This document shows, one piece after another, positions 24,504 through 36,400 of a DNA stretch of 64,000 bases. Source of the DNA: Ravibacter arvi (GTDB lineage: Bacteria > Bacteroidota > Bacteroidia > Cytophagales > Spirosomataceae); NCBI RefSeq assembly GCF_039540405.1, contig NZ_BAABEY010000020.1, positions 244,336 to 308,335 on the forward strand, in the 5' to 3' direction. The notes below the pieces were generated by a model. That model was not told the DNA's origin. It saw nothing but the letters and a program-made list of their open reading frames with translations, and searched no databases. Positions within the stretch are counted from its first letter, which is position 1; the number at the start of each line of letters is the position of its first letter. The position numbers and the translations under genes were made by a program.

Positions 24504-26342
24504 CTATCGGAAAGGCGTTATTTCAGGCGCCCCCATATCGAAATCCTGCAACCTCAGGGAGGTATGACCTGAGATCCGGAAACGCCAATCACTCGACAAG
24601 GTAGGGATATTGGGGTAGAAGCCCAGCCTGAATTCAATGGTATTAAAAGTAAGGTGCTCGTTTCTCAAACGCACCCCCAGGCCGTATGCCTGGTAGAGCT
24701 TCCCTTTCCAGAGCCGGTCGGTATTGGCTATCATGCCAAAATCTGCAAATACAAAATGCGCCGCCCGAAACCCGAGAAAGCTACCGGGGGAAAAAAGTAC
24801 CGTTTCCATACCCATATTGAGCCGCTTTTTTCCGACCAGCTGATCGGAGAAGACGCCCCTGATGCCATATTCATCCGTCAGGTTGATGTATTCAAGCGCG
24901 TCCCGTCGAAACCCCTGCGTATAACGGAAATTCACAAATTGCCGGAACTGCGACAACCTTAAGTGCATCAAGGGTGTAAAGTAATTGACCGTCGTACTGA
25001 TAACGCTCTGATGCAGTTTATTTAACTGCACATAACTTCCTGCATCCAACAAACCGTATAGGTAACCTGATTTTCCGGGTAAATACCCTCCCTTTGAGAA
25101 GCGGGCGCCAACGTATCCGCGACCACCGAATTCCGAATTATCCCTTCCGGCGGTAAAAGTCATCATGCTTCCGATCGGCACGTCTTCCGTTCGCCCGAAG
25201 CCAAAGATGAGAAGGTCTCGCTTGTAGTTCCGGTTAGAATAACCAACACTGAAAAGCAGGGTATTTTTATTCCAGAAAAGGCGATTACTATCTGCCGTAA
25301 CCTGCGGGCGCTTCAGAAAGTGATTTTTATAGTATCGTGCGGCTACAACAATTCGTTTGTTTTGGTCATTGCGATTACGATTGAGCCGGAATGCCCGGCC
25401 GTACCAAATGTTGTAATAGCCAAACTGCGTGAGAAACGTAATAGTTTCCTTTACGTTGTCTGCCTCTTTCCGGTATTCCCGAACTTCTCTCAACCCGGTT
25501 TCAAAGGCGCCTGCATGCACGGTTTCGACAGACAGAAACGGTCGCGAAAACCTGAGAAAGGGCTGCTTCAGATCGCGTTCCCAAATTACCCCCATTTCAC
25601 CTGTAATAAAGGTTCTTCCGATATAAGGCACCCTGTAAATCGCCCGCACGCCCAGTTGTTGCAAAGTATCTTCCGCTCTCCACCGGGCTGAAACAGTGTT
25701 CGAGTGGCTCCATCCCCGCACATTATGATTGGTAACACCGGCTCTGAAGTTATCAAAACCGCCAAAACTCCCTTCCGGTATAATCGGCCATACGTCCTGG
25801 GTCAACACCAGCACATCCACCCGGTTCAAGTCGTTTTCAATCGGAACTATTATGATACGCGCATCCAGAAGCACCTCACTCTGCCTGAGAATACGCTCGT
25901 TGTCCTTAAAAAGAACGGGGTCAACCAGGTCTCCTTCCGAAAAAAACAGCATGGAATTCCTGATCACCGACTCATTGGTATTGCGGTGCAGCTTATTGCT
26001 GACGAAACTTTGAAACTTATTGCTGACCCGATTGGTGTCATGCACCGAGGTCCCCAGCATATTCAACTGGCGGATGGTAATGTTCCGCACCGTCCAGCCT
26101 TCATAGGCCGCAAAGGGATTGGAATCTATGCTGACAACTTCCCCGGATTGCTTTTTTCTATTATAAACATCATTAAAAAAAAGCCTGTAAATACTCTTTG
26201 TAATCTTTCGTTTGTAAAAGCGCTCCTTTAAGCGGGTATAACGAATGCTGTCTTTTTCTGCAGGAGAAAGCTTAGGTTTCTCCTGACCATTCGCCCAACC
26301 ACCGACACACAGGAACCCAAAAAGTAGCAACCACTTACCCAT
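24504..26342 (-). CDS. Probable outer-membrane beta-barrel protein with POTRA-like N-terminus
   Basis: A 612-residue exported protein (signal LLLFGFLCVGGWANGQ). The N-terminal third has Omp85-like features: SFVSNKLHRNTNESVIRNSM and LFFSEGDLVDPVLFKDNERI, then ILRQSEVLLDARIIIVPI and DVLVLTQDVWPII, a pattern typical of POTRA domains. The C-terminal two thirds (about 220-612) are rich in alternating aromatic and polar residues as expected for a beta-barrel, but the last residue is Arg rather than an aromatic. It may be a BamA/TamA relative that assembles or exports surface material; it is shorter than BamA. No genetic partner is adjacent. Family placement is moderate. Confidence 0.65.
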   Translation of the reverse strand: MGKWLLLFGFLCVGGWANGQEKPKLSPAEKDSIRYTRLKERFYKRKITKSIYRLFFNDVYNRKKQSGEVVSIDSNPFAAYEGWTVRNITIRQLNMLGTSVHDTNRVSNKFQSFVSNKLHRNTNESVIRNSMLFFSEGDLVDPVLFKDNERILRQSEVLLDARIIIVPIENDLNRVDVLVLTQDVWPIIPEGSFGGFDNFRAGVTNHNVRGWSHSNTVSARWRAEDTLQQLGVRAIYRVPYIGRTFITGEMGVIWERDLKQPFLRFSRPFLSVETVHAGAFETGLREVREYRKEADNVKETITFLTQFGYYNIWYGRAFRLNRNRNDQNKRIVVAARYYKNHFLKRPQVTADSNRLFWNKNTLLFSVGYSNRNYKRDLLIFGFGRTEDVPIGSMMTFTAGRDNSEFGGRGYVGARFSKGGYLPGKSGYLYGLLDAGSYVQLNKLHQSVISTTVNYFTPLMHLRLSQFRQFVNFRYTQGFRRDALEYINLTDEYGIRGVFSDQLVGKKRLNMGMETVLFSPGSFLGFRAAHFVFADFGMIANTDRLWKGKLYQAYGLGVRLRNEHLTFNTIEFRLGFYPNIPTLSSDWRFRISGHTSLRLQDFDMGAPEITPFR

Positions 26343-26511
26343 AAATCTGTCTCTGATATTAACAAATTTAGGTTTTTGCGGAAATATTCAACAGCCGGAC
26401 CAGTTAAACTCTTTCCGGCTTACTTTAAAGATTGATGACTGTAAAGCAGATTCGACTCGCTATGCTGAATAACTTGCCCCATCCGAATGCATGCGAACAC
26501 AATCGGACCAA

Positions 26512-27846
26512 CTAAACCTTTGGCAACTTATAGCCGTTGTGGTAAGCTTTTTCCAGGTATTTGCGGTTCACGCCCTCATCGGTAAACCCTCCTTTTTCTT
26601 TGCTCCATGTTAACTTCTGGCCGGTTCTGTAACTTATGTTGCCCATTTGGGATACGGTCGCTACATGGGCGCCAGCCTCAATCGGGCATGTAAGTATTTC
26701 AGGCTTCCGGCGTTTTACCGCCTCTACAAAATTTACCCAGTGATTGTCTAACCCGTTGTCGCTCCGCTCCACGAATGGCATGCTTACTTTGCTCTTGGCT
26801 TGCTTTTCCTCAATTACCTCCCACCCGCTTCGATTTAGAATGAGCGTTCCGTTATTACCGATATAGGCGATTCCATGGTCCCGGCCATAAGAGCCGTTAT
26901 CGATTCCCATAGCGGAGTCCCATACCATATTAAATCCGTCAAATTCGTAAAGCGTGGTCAGGGTGTCCGGGGTTTCTTCGTACAAGTCGGGATAGGCGAA
27001 TCGCCCGCCTAGCGCGGCCACACTCTTAGGTAACTCAGCTTTCATTCCCAATAGTGCGTAATCGATCAGGTGCACACCCCAGTCGGTCATCAAACCTCCG
27101 GCATAGTCCCAAAACCATCGGAAATTAAAATGAAACCTGCTTTCATTAAACGGCCGGATCGGAGCCGGTCCCAGCCATTGTTTATAGTCTACTCCTTTGG
27201 GTGGTGCGCTGTCCGGTACAACCGGACCGGGTTTCATCCACCCCTGGTAACACCAAACCTTAACCGTACGAATATTCCCAAGCTGACCGCTTTGGACAAA
27301 GTCCACCGCGTCTCTGAAATGTTTCTGGCTCCTTTGCCACTGCCCGGCCTGCACCACCCTGTCGTAACGCTTCTGCGCCGCGACCATGCGTCGGCACTCT
27401 ACTATTGAATTACCAACGGGCTTTTCTACATATACATCTTTCCCGGCTTCGCATGCGTGGATCATCTGCAAGGCATGCCAATGGTCCGGCGTACCTATAA
27501 TCACAGCATCAACATCTTTGTCGTCCAGGAGCCGCCGGTAGTCATCATATTTCTTGACCCCGGAAGATGCCCCCACCTTTATCTTGTCGTAGTCCGACAT
27601 CCGTTGGGCGATTACATTCTGATCGACATCACACACCGCGACCAGATTTACACCCGGTACTTTAACAGCGGCCCTGACATTGGACCACCCCATTCCTTTG
27701 ATACCGATTGCCCCTATATTCAACTGATCACTTGGGACAGCCCCCTTTTTGAATAGTGCCAGCGCCGGACCATTCGCCGCGGCTCCCAGTAAGGCTCCCC
27801 CGGCAAGGAGAGATGTTTTTTTAATAAAGCTACGTCGGGTATTCAT
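26512..27846 (-). CDS. Tat-exported Gfo/Idh/MocA family oxidoreductase
   Basis: A 444-residue protein. The N-terminus NTRRSFIKKTSLLAGGALLG is a Tat signal with a near-canonical twin-Arg motif, followed by a Rossmann domain (LNIGAIGIKGMGWSNVRAAV, VAVCDVD, AVIIGTPDHWHALQMIHACE, KDVYVEKPVGNSIVECRRMV). The EKP motif typical of the family is intact and the C-terminal part (WFWDYAGGLMTDWGVHLIDY) matches secreted Bacteroidota members. These proteins act on sugars or inositols with tightly bound NAD(P). Two near-identical 13-bp direct repeats, 20 bp apart, lie 71-103 nt upstream. Confidence 0.92.
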   Translation of the reverse strand: MNTRRSFIKKTSLLAGGALLGAAANGPALALFKKGAVPSDQLNIGAIGIKGMGWSNVRAAVKVPGVNLVAVCDVDQNVIAQRMSDYDKIKVGASSGVKKYDDYRRLLDDKDVDAVIIGTPDHWHALQMIHACEAGKDVYVEKPVGNSIVECRRMVAAQKRYDRVVQAGQWQRSQKHFRDAVDFVQSGQLGNIRTVKVWCYQGWMKPGPVVPDSAPPKGVDYKQWLGPAPIRPFNESRFHFNFRWFWDYAGGLMTDWGVHLIDYALLGMKAELPKSVAALGGRFAYPDLYEETPDTLTTLYEFDGFNMVWDSAMGIDNGSYGRDHGIAYIGNNGTLILNRSGWEVIEEKQAKSKVSMPFVERSDNGLDNHWVNFVEAVKRRKPEILTCPIEAGAHVATVSQMGNISYRTGQKLTWSKEKGGFTDEGVNRKYLEKAYHNGYKLPKV

Positions 27847-27916
27847 AAGGGAAGTCGTTAGGATAGAATAGTTATTCAGACAGTATGCTTACAAGAGAAT
27901 AAAAACAAAAATAGAT

Positions 27917-27949
27917 TTATTCTACTGTGCACCGACTTATTCTACCGTG
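27917..27949. promoter_or_regulatory. Direct repeat pair, possible operator upstream of Gfo/Idh/MocA gene
   Basis: TTATTCTACTGTG (27917-27929) and TTATTCTACCGTG (27937-27949) differ by one base and are spaced exactly 20 bp start to start, two helical turns. The distance suits a dimeric regulator bound on one DNA face. No other structure is seen in 27847-28047. Confidence 0.4.
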
Positions 27950-28047
27950 TCCAACCATATACTCAGTTAGTGGTTATTGCGAACCCACTAATCACCCTGC
28001 TTTCCCCGACTCACCTGCAGGCTACCTGCCAGGAGGCGAAAACGTGA

Positions 28048-29823
28048 TCAGCCTATTGTAAGACCTGCAAGCCTAAGCTCGACTTCCCCGAGCTCTTCCA
28101 TCATTTTTAAGCGGTAAGCTTCCGTCTGGTTCGCAATCCGGGGAATCAACCCCTTGTAATAACTGATTCCATTCTGCATCTGCTCTCTAAACCGATTCAA
28201 ATACTTCACCTTCTTTTCGTTCATAGACAGGACATTTATTTCTATCTCTTTTTTCAGGTAATCGAAGTAAAGGTTCAGCTCGTTTATAAACATATTAGGG
28301 CGTCCGGCCTGGCGAAGTACATCCAGCTTACCATAAATATGACCTACCATTTCATCGAGGGAGAATACGCCGGAAAAATAGGCCAGGTTAGGTCCCGGGC
28401 AGATTGCTACTTCTGAGGTATTCATTTTTTTCGATATACCCAGTTTCAGGTAAGCTGACGTCACCAGTCCTTCGCAAAGACATAGCTTCTCCATAACATC
28501 GGACGCCTGGCGCGCATACTCTGCGTCGGTGAGGCCCGCCTTTTTCAGCGCGTTGAGTTTCAGCTCCTGATATTTCCGGGATGCAGTACAGATGGGTTCT
28601 TTGGTAAACTCTGTATTAGACACGAGATATTTTTTTGTACAGGGACTGCCGGGCTTGCCTTTCGCTATCCGCTCGAGGCGCTGTTTTTCTGCCCCGCTTG
28701 GCCTGAAATTGTTGAACGGCACACCCAGCGGAGAGGCTCCGCTCACATAAAAATCTTCCTTTTTGGCATGAGCCAACATGCCCAATGTCTGCTCGTCCAC
28801 GTTCACCGCCTCCGGAACCAACAGGAAGGGACTTCCCCAGCCGGTAGCGTCGAGCAGATAGTGCTCAAGAAGGAAGCTATTTTCCGCTGCCGTGCCAATT
28901 CCGCCTTGCACCGAGATCTTCGTCTCCGGGATCTTCAAACATCCTGATTCTTCCCCGGCAAGCGCTTTCAGATAAAGCGCAAAAAGTTCCTGGCGCAATT
29001 CTTCACGCTTTTCCTTGAATTCTTCCAGGATGGGCCCGAGGAGAAGGCCTTCTGTTGCGAAAGCGTGCCCACCGCAATTAAGCCCAGACTCTATCCGGAA
29101 CTCCGACACCCAGATTCCTTTCTTTCCAAGGAACTTGGCTTGTATCAGAGCCGAACGGTAATCGCTGACTTTCAGAATCACCTTTTTTTTCAGGTTCCCA
29201 TTTTCATCGGGAAAAAAATCAGGGAAACTCTCCAGATAGCTGAACAACCGGGGGTTCATTCCGGCCGATAGCACTACAGAAGACTCCAGTTCGCTCTCAG
29301 CAAATCCCTTAAGCGACTCAAGCGCATCACTGGTCGCTATTTCTCCGGTTGACGTCAGATTGAGCTTGTCTACTTTCGCCATAATATTGACGTCAACCGA
29401 TCCATGCTCCATTCTCCCTTTCATTTCACGCTCAAGGAGATTTTTCTCTTCCCCTTCCTCCATAACCTGCCATTTCCTGTAAAGCAGCTTCAAAAATGAT
29501 TGTTCCGGCAGCAGCTCAAAGTACCGCATCAACTGTCCCCCGTCTGACAATGCCTCCATCTTAACCTGTTCAAAACGTTCCTTAACCAGGCGCCACATCA
29601 AGTTCAGGTAAGCAGTTACCCGTTTGGCGCGGAAGTTCTCTTGCTTGTCGGGAATGGCTTCAAAAGCCCAGCCTTCCCGGGTGGCATAATAAGCCCGCAT
29701 GCGCTCCAATAGCACGTCGTCGACAATAGAAGCCACAGAGGAAATTCCAAGCGGCGCTACCTTAACCGGTGTGTCCACGGAATACGCCAGTCCGAGTACA
29801 GGAATATGAAAAGAATGAATCAT
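28048..29823 (-). CDS. Large conserved protein of unknown function
   Basis: About 591 residues, no signal peptide. I do not recognise a named family. Visible features: an N-terminal IPVLGLAYSVDTPVKVAPLG followed by ISSVASIVDD, a middle GLNCGGHAFATEGLLLGP, a cluster of Cys residues (PCTKKY, PICTAS, KLCLCE) in the second half, and a helical C-terminus. The first two blocks loosely recall flavin-binding TIM barrels of the nitronate monooxygenase or FabK type, where a GGH motif contacts FMN, but this is only a suggestion. The ATG at 29823 is preferred to an upstream one at 29865. It is followed by about 200 nt before the Gfo/Idh/MocA gene. Confidence 0.6.
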   Translation of the reverse strand: MIHSFHIPVLGLAYSVDTPVKVAPLGISSVASIVDDVLLERMRAYYATREGWAFEAIPDKQENFRAKRVTAYLNLMWRLVKERFEQVKMEALSDGGQLMRYFELLPEQSFLKLLYRKWQVMEEGEEKNLLEREMKGRMEHGSVDVNIMAKVDKLNLTSTGEIATSDALESLKGFAESELESSVVLSAGMNPRLFSYLESFPDFFPDENGNLKKKVILKVSDYRSALIQAKFLGKKGIWVSEFRIESGLNCGGHAFATEGLLLGPILEEFKEKREELRQELFALYLKALAGEESGCLKIPETKISVQGGIGTAAENSFLLEHYLLDATGWGSPFLLVPEAVNVDEQTLGMLAHAKKEDFYVSGASPLGVPFNNFRPSGAEKQRLERIAKGKPGSPCTKKYLVSNTEFTKEPICTASRKYQELKLNALKKAGLTDAEYARQASDVMEKLCLCEGLVTSAYLKLGISKKMNTSEVAICPGPNLAYFSGVFSLDEMVGHIYGKLDVLRQAGRPNMFINELNLYFDYLKKEIEINVLSMNEKKVKYLNRFREQMQNGISYYKGLIPRIANQTEAYRLKMMEELGEVELRLAGLTIG

Positions 29824-29931
29824 GTCTTTAGAAAAATAAATCAGGGGCGAATTACACATTCCCATGAGCGACAGCCTATGATTAATGTCATAAGAATAAA
29901 CGATCTCAGTTCACCCCGCTTCCTCCTTGTA

Positions 29932-30483
29932 TCACCTGATCCACTTATTAGAACTGTCCGGCTTAGTCTCCAGCCTGACAAACCGAAGCGTATCAAAACG
30001 CTCGGTAGGTTCCCGGGTCTTGGAGGAATACGAGAACTTACCGCCGGCCTTTCTCTTCGCCAGTCTCCTTTTTAACAGCAGGGTCGTATCGTTCAGAGCT
30101 TTTCCGTCCAATTGCATGACCGGGTAGGCGTAATCCGCGCTGGTCCATTTCTCAATCCTGAAACTTTCGGCGTTCATCGCATAAATACCCCACCAATACG
30201 GAGCGGCTTTATGGCTATTTCGATAGCGTTCATCAGTAAAATAGTCCTTCCAGGCAATAACACTGTTCCTTCTATCACTTTCAAGCATCAAAAGCGCACC
30301 ATCGCGATAGAAAACAAGAACTTGAGTATAACTGGATGCGTCCTTTTCGAACTGGCCGAAATAAAATCCGGTGGTAAGAAAAGCATTGCCCGTATTGCTT
30401 TCCCTAACAAGGGATAGCGGACGGGTTCCCCTGCACCCGATTACTAATGCGAAAGTAATAAGACCAACAGCGAGCATTTTCAT
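29932..30483 (-). CDS. Lipoprotein next to RHS gene, candidate immunity protein
   Basis: A 183-residue protein with a lipobox (MLAVGLITFALVIGC). The body is beta-rich (TTGFYFGQFEKDASSYTQVL) with no family I recognise. It begins 7 nt after the stop codon of the giant RHS gene and is the last gene of that unit. In polymorphic toxin loci the gene directly after the toxin commonly encodes the immunity protein, and periplasmic or membrane-facing immunity proteins are often lipoproteins. That role is inferred only from position and signal. Confidence 0.62.
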   Translation of the reverse strand: MKMLAVGLITFALVIGCRGTRPLSLVRESNTGNAFLTTGFYFGQFEKDASSYTQVLVFYRDGALLMLESDRRNSVIAWKDYFTDERYRNSHKAAPYWWGIYAMNAESFRIEKWTSADYAYPVMQLDGKALNDTTLLLKRRLAKRKAGGKFSYSSKTREPTERFDTLRFVRLETKPDSSNKWIR

Positions 30484-30490
30484 AAGTAAG

Positions 30491-33400
30491 TCACCAATTG
30501 CTATAAGGATTTAACGCGGGATAGTACCCGCCATAGGGTCTATTCGGGCGGTATGGGGACGCAAGCCAGGGAATCCAGTTCTGTGGTTTTATTTTACCAT
30601 GGGCAAGCCAGTTTTGAAATGCGTGCCCGAATAAGTAGTGATCCCATCCCAGACGGTGTCCTTTATATCCGAGAAAAAGGGGTGCGAACAAGTGGTCATG
30701 TATTTCAGGGTTCATTACTCTGCCGTGAGGAAAGCCCGTCTCCGGCCCGCCAACAAGTCCCAGATCCCGGTAACCGGTAAATATTCTGGTACCGATAGAA
30801 AAGTCTCCCCGGCTAATCGTAAAGGCTGCAGAACGATAACTGTCTGTACCTCCACCAGCCCAGCCGCCAAAAGGCACGCCGTCATTTTCATAGCCGATTC
30901 CCCATTCTTTATAACGCAGTACAAGATTCCCGGCTCTGTTCCCGGTTGCTCCGCCCCAGGCGGTTGTCCCGATACCACCTCCCCAATTACGCGAAAAATA
31001 GCCCACACCAGCACTCCACACCCCGCTCCATTCAGAAAACTGCCCCGTTTTCCCACCGGCGTCCAGATGGTTATAACCATAAAAATAACTGGTGCCGAAA
31101 CTGAAATCACCTGCGCGATAGTTAATCGTTCCTCTCAGTCCCGCCCTGCCCCCGTGAGAACCGGCGGACATACCCAAGCCGGCACTTATAGTTAGCCGGT
31201 TACCTACCGAAATCTGGGCAGCGGATGCCTGGCTGCTGATTTGTGCGCCGGCAACTTTTTCAGTAACCTTCCAGGCTCCGCAGTCACTGCATCCCATCCC
31301 TATCATGGCGCCGGCCCCTACGGACATACCCAACCCGATCCAATCCCAGTTGCGAAAAGACTTTTCCCGCGCCAGGTGAATGCCCGTGTAGATGGCGCCG
31401 CCTGTCACGCCTCCGATTACGGCACTCCAGAGTTCACCATCGGGATCGGTATAGAGAAGTGGGTTATTTCTCGCATAAGTGTACCGGTTGTAGTCCTGTG
31501 GATAAGACGGATCAGGCACATGGTTGTCAGGACTCAGCATTCTTGCCGTTGTCGGGTCATAAAGCCTGCCATTCATATTGATCAGCCGAAAATGATCCCA
31601 ATGCTCGTGGCCTGTAAACCCTCTGGAAAGCCACGGAGGTTGTGCGACCGAAGATGAATCAGATAATAGCGACCATGAAAAAGCATCTCTTCTTCTTCCC
31701 CATGCGTCAAATGACTGTTCAACTTCTAATGAGCCGGCTGGGTCGGTCGCGGTAAGAATGGAGCCGAGGTGATCAGTAAAGGTATAGTGAATGGTATGTT
31801 GGTTAGCCCTGCTTTCGACAATTCCAACCAAACCCGGCGGGCCGTTCACGTACTGCACAAACGTCTGTTTGCCCTCACGATGTTCCATTTCAAAACCCGC
31901 TTGAAAGTAGTACCGGGAAAACCGCACTTTGCCGCCTTGACGAAGCTCACTTTTGATACGCTGATGATCCGCACCATACCGGAGATCCATTTGAATCGTA
32001 CCCAAACCCCTGCTATCTCTTTTTATTCTAAGGGGCTGCGAAAAATCAGTAAACATAATTTCCTGACGAAAAGAAGGCAATCCAAATGGGTCCGACACAG
32101 ACACAACCGCATTAACACGCTTTTCGTCATACTGATAAACACCCACATCACTTTTGAAATCCACATTCCCGTTTGCATGGTAGCTCACTTCCTGATTCTG
32201 CTCCTCCGGCCGTCCGGCAAGTGTTAGCCTGTCAAGGTGATCATAGGTAAACCATTCAGCTTTTCTCTTCCTGTCGTCACGCCGACCGGACAAAGTACCC
32301 CTGGAGTAGTTCCAGGAAAAATGCAAATCCTGTATTTCTGGCGTAAAATACCTGACCGGGAAACCGTGTTCGTAATCTACCAGAGACGTCTCGATATTCC
32401 CTTTTTTATAACGTGTCACCTGGCCCAAGCTATTGACTGCCAGCGTCTGATAGATAATCTCTGCATTCTTTCTTATCATCTCAAGATATCCGCTGGAATT
32501 GTAGTCATAGCTGATTACCAGTCCGGAAGGATAGGAAATCGAGGCTATGTCTCCATTGGGTGTATAGGTATATCCCGTTTTGAAGACACCCAGCTCATTT
32601 TCCTCGTGTATGAATGCCAACCTCCCCTGCCAATCATATGCATATCCGGTTACATCCGTTACCGTCGGCCCAGTTACCTGTTTTATTTTTCCTCTCCTGT
32701 CTCCCGCTGAATTCGCGACGCCATATGAAAACGTGACTTCCCCCTCTGGTCCCAGGCGACTTATCAACTGTCCACCAGGGTTGTATGCCATAAAGTACTC
32801 TTTGTCGCCACTGTTTTTTTGCCATACCAACTGGCCAAAGGCATCATATTGATATTGTATGCAACCGGCATTCCGGTCTTTCAACCCGGTTTGCCTACCC
32901 GCCTCATCATACTCGAACTCCATCAATGCCTTGCCCCCCGAACTAACCTGCTTCAATCCGCCGTGACTAAAGTATTGATACAAAAGAGTTTCTTCCTTAT
33001 CAGACACCCGGATCAGCATACCTGCAGCATCAGTCGTCCTTGTTATGCCTTTGCCTTCCAGAGTAGTCGTAATTGTCTGCTCCCCGTTCTTTGCTTCATA
33101 GTCGAATGTCGTAGTACCCAGAACGCCACGATTAATGGATGAGGATCTTCCCAGCTCGTCGTAGGTATATATTGTCGGATCAAAAGGCTCGCCCGGCTTA
33201 TGTGAAGAAGTCCGGGACGACAAATTTCCCCGCAAGTCGTAGGTAATTAAATTCATTGACCAGGACCCGTCAAAGTTTTGCATCTCTTCTTTGACTACGC
33301 GCCCTGCAATGTCGTAATACGCCCTGAAACCAGGCTGCCCTTCTGTTTTCAGCTCACGATACCAAACCGCACCTCCCTCGGTTGTCCAGCCTTCAATTTC

Positions 33401-36400
33401 CTTTTTTGTGCGCCCGTCGGGCGGAATGGTTTCTTCAAGCCTTCCGAAGCCATCGTATCGAAATGAGGTAGCCAGTTCATCAATATCTTCACGCAGAAGA
33501 GGAACACCCCATCGTAAATCGTAGCGGGTAAAACTGCTGAATCCCATTTCATCGGTCATCACCACCGGGAACCTCCCCTTTTCATCAAACCGGCTTGATG
33601 TTTCCCGCTCCGAAGCACCGTCGGTCACAAGAGTACTCGTTAAATTGCCGAACCCATCGTAACTGTAGCGAAAGGATAACCCAGGGGTAGTCCCGTGAAA
33701 ATCAGTTTTTAACTCCAATTGTCCGATCGGGTTGTACTGAAATACGGTTGTGACAGCAAAAGCCTCTTCCCCTTCCCTCTTGCTACTTACTGAAAGCAAG
33801 GTAGGTTTATTAGCAACCGTACCGCCGAATTGCTCGTACACGGTATTTGTTTCAGTCTCAAGAACTTTGGGTATGGTTTCGACACTTTTTGTAATATTTC
33901 CGTAAGCATCAAAAACCCGCCCAATCGCTTTGGTGACCCCACGGATCTCGTCACGCTGCCTGATATTACGTATGCCCGCCCAATAGCGTTTTGTCCCGGC
34001 TCCCCTCACTTCGTGCTCGTATACGGTCGAAGAAACTTCCCGGCCGCTTGCAAGGGAAACCCTTGTTTTCCAGGGAAGCAGAACGGAATAATAGGTATCG
34101 ATAATGTTCTCATCGACTTTGACAGTCTCTGATGCGCGATCTTCAATGCGTCGTTTTGCAAAGCCAAGGAAACCTTTTCCCCCTTTATGGAAAACGGCAC
34201 CATAATAACGATACCCGATAGTACTATTCCCCGACGCCCCGTTCGAACGACTTATTTGCGACACCAGCGAAGCTACCGGATTTTGTATCACGAGCGGAAA
34301 TTCGGAACGGAACCCGTCGTTGTTAAAAAAGCTGCTGTTGCCCACGGTTTTCTGGTACTGCCATTCAATTTCATAGCCAACCCCATTCTTCACCCGATGC
34401 AGCTTGCCTTCAGCGCCATCCGGATGAAAATATCTGCAATACAACGTTCCGCCCAGAGCAGAAAACAAGTCGGTACGCCCGTCGCCATTCAGGTCGGCAG
34501 GAGTAGGCTCAATATAAGTTCGGGAGATTGCTTTTACCGGAGAAATGTTAGGCGAGTAAGGCCCCTCTACGTAGCTATCATAACTGACCTGACGATAAGT
34601 AAATGAATCGCCCGTACTATAGTAAAGATCATTGCCGGAATATACATATGTGTAAGCCGCGTCGGGAAACATCACATAATTAACTCGATCCCAATCATAA
34701 GAAAGGTCACTTCTGCCATCCCCGTTAAAATCCCCTACTTTGAGCATGTTGGTTCCGTTCACTTTCACCTCTGCAGGCCAGGAGGGTTGAATCGAAAGAG
34801 ACCTCCGGAGAACACTTCTTCCTGTTGAGGTGTAAAGGGTCAAAGCCATGGTGGCACTGTTAAACAACACGAAATCCGTTTTACCATCGCCGTTGAAATC
34901 CCCCGGAAGTATTTTTTCATCCATATCCAACGTCGGATGCTGGTAAAGGCTCCGGATCTGATTGTCTGAAAAACTAAAGATTTCAAAATAATTGTCCTTG
35001 ATCAAAAGCAAGTCGTCTTTACCGTCGCCGTCGAAATCCAGGACTTCTATCTTTTCGACATTCTGCCACTGTGCAACAGGAATGCCGAGTGATTCATCCG
35101 GGTCAAGCGGCAGGCAGGTCCATACCTCCGTCGCATTTTCTCCGATAAAAATTCTTTTCGACTGGTTGTGACTGGTCAGGAACAAAAGATAGCTCATTCG
35201 ACCAGTTCCCCTGAAGTCTCCGGTCACGATCCAGTGCCTGGCGCCGGTCACCCCTGCCAGGAAGTCCGTCGGTAACGGAAGCTGTTGGATTTCAAAAGGA
35301 GAGGACTGATTTTCCACCTTCCGATAAAGCGTGAGGTCGTCTATATAAAATACCCCTTTGGGATTGGTAACAATTCTAAGCGTGAGTATGTCGCTTAGGC
35401 CATCGCCGTCAAAATCGCGCAGACTGACCGGCGCACTATGCCCCCGTACATTTGCGGGGCCGTTGATAATAGTTCTCGCGGGAAGCAACTGTGTTGCCAG
35501 AAGAGAATAGCCTTGCGACATTGGAGATTGCTTCGCCCATATTTTGAACTCGGAAGAAAATTCATATCCGTTCTCCGGTTTACCAGTGCTCGTAACCAAG
35601 TCATTTAAACCATCTCCGTTAAAGTCGGCAGCAAATGAAACCAATTCATCACCGAGCGGCATATCTTCCGTGGAACTAATGCAGACAGCCCCGGCTTCCC
35701 CATATTGAAAAACAGTCGGGTTGAGCAGATCTGTAGGTTCCGCGCCATACTCCCGGATTAGCTTCAGATAAGAATTCGCTTCGTCATGGCCGTATTCAAA
35801 CTGATAAGACCGAACAGCCATTGCTTCCGCATATACTTCTATTGCTGACAGCAGCCATTTGCTTTTGACAGCAGATCCGGCAATGTAGGAGGTTCTCTCA
35901 TCTGAAAATGCACCTTCTTTCTTCGGTAAATAAGTAAAGCGAACTTCGTTGTAAGGAACCAGGCCGGCCTCGGCATTACCGGTGTACAAAATTTTAAGAA
36001 TCCTGGGATCCCGGCCGCCATCATCATATACGTAATCTATATAATTCCCATTGGGATAGATCATTCTATTCAACATCCAAAGCAAAACGGCAGATCCGTC
36101 TTCAGTTGCAAATCTGGCATTGGCGACACTCCCGTACTCCATTCTGACTCCGTCGCTGGTGACCATTTCAAACCATTCCGGCCCAGTTGCCTGCGTTTTT
36201 TTGAGAGTAACAATAGAAAAATCTTCTCCTTCAGTTCCGTAAGTAGAACCTTTGGTACCATAAGCCCCCGCAATACTGACCAGACGCCTGCCGTCAAGCG
36301 AAAAGCGGTCATTAATCCCCAACCCGACAGGGCTGGTAATACCGTCAAAATATCGGGATTGAGAAATACGTCCAATTACAGACGGTCCGGACAGATGCCA

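Noticed and set aside
30638..31195. Plus-strand frame opposite the RHS toxin-like domain
   Set aside because: Shadow of the minus-strand coding sequence; no promoter or start signal.
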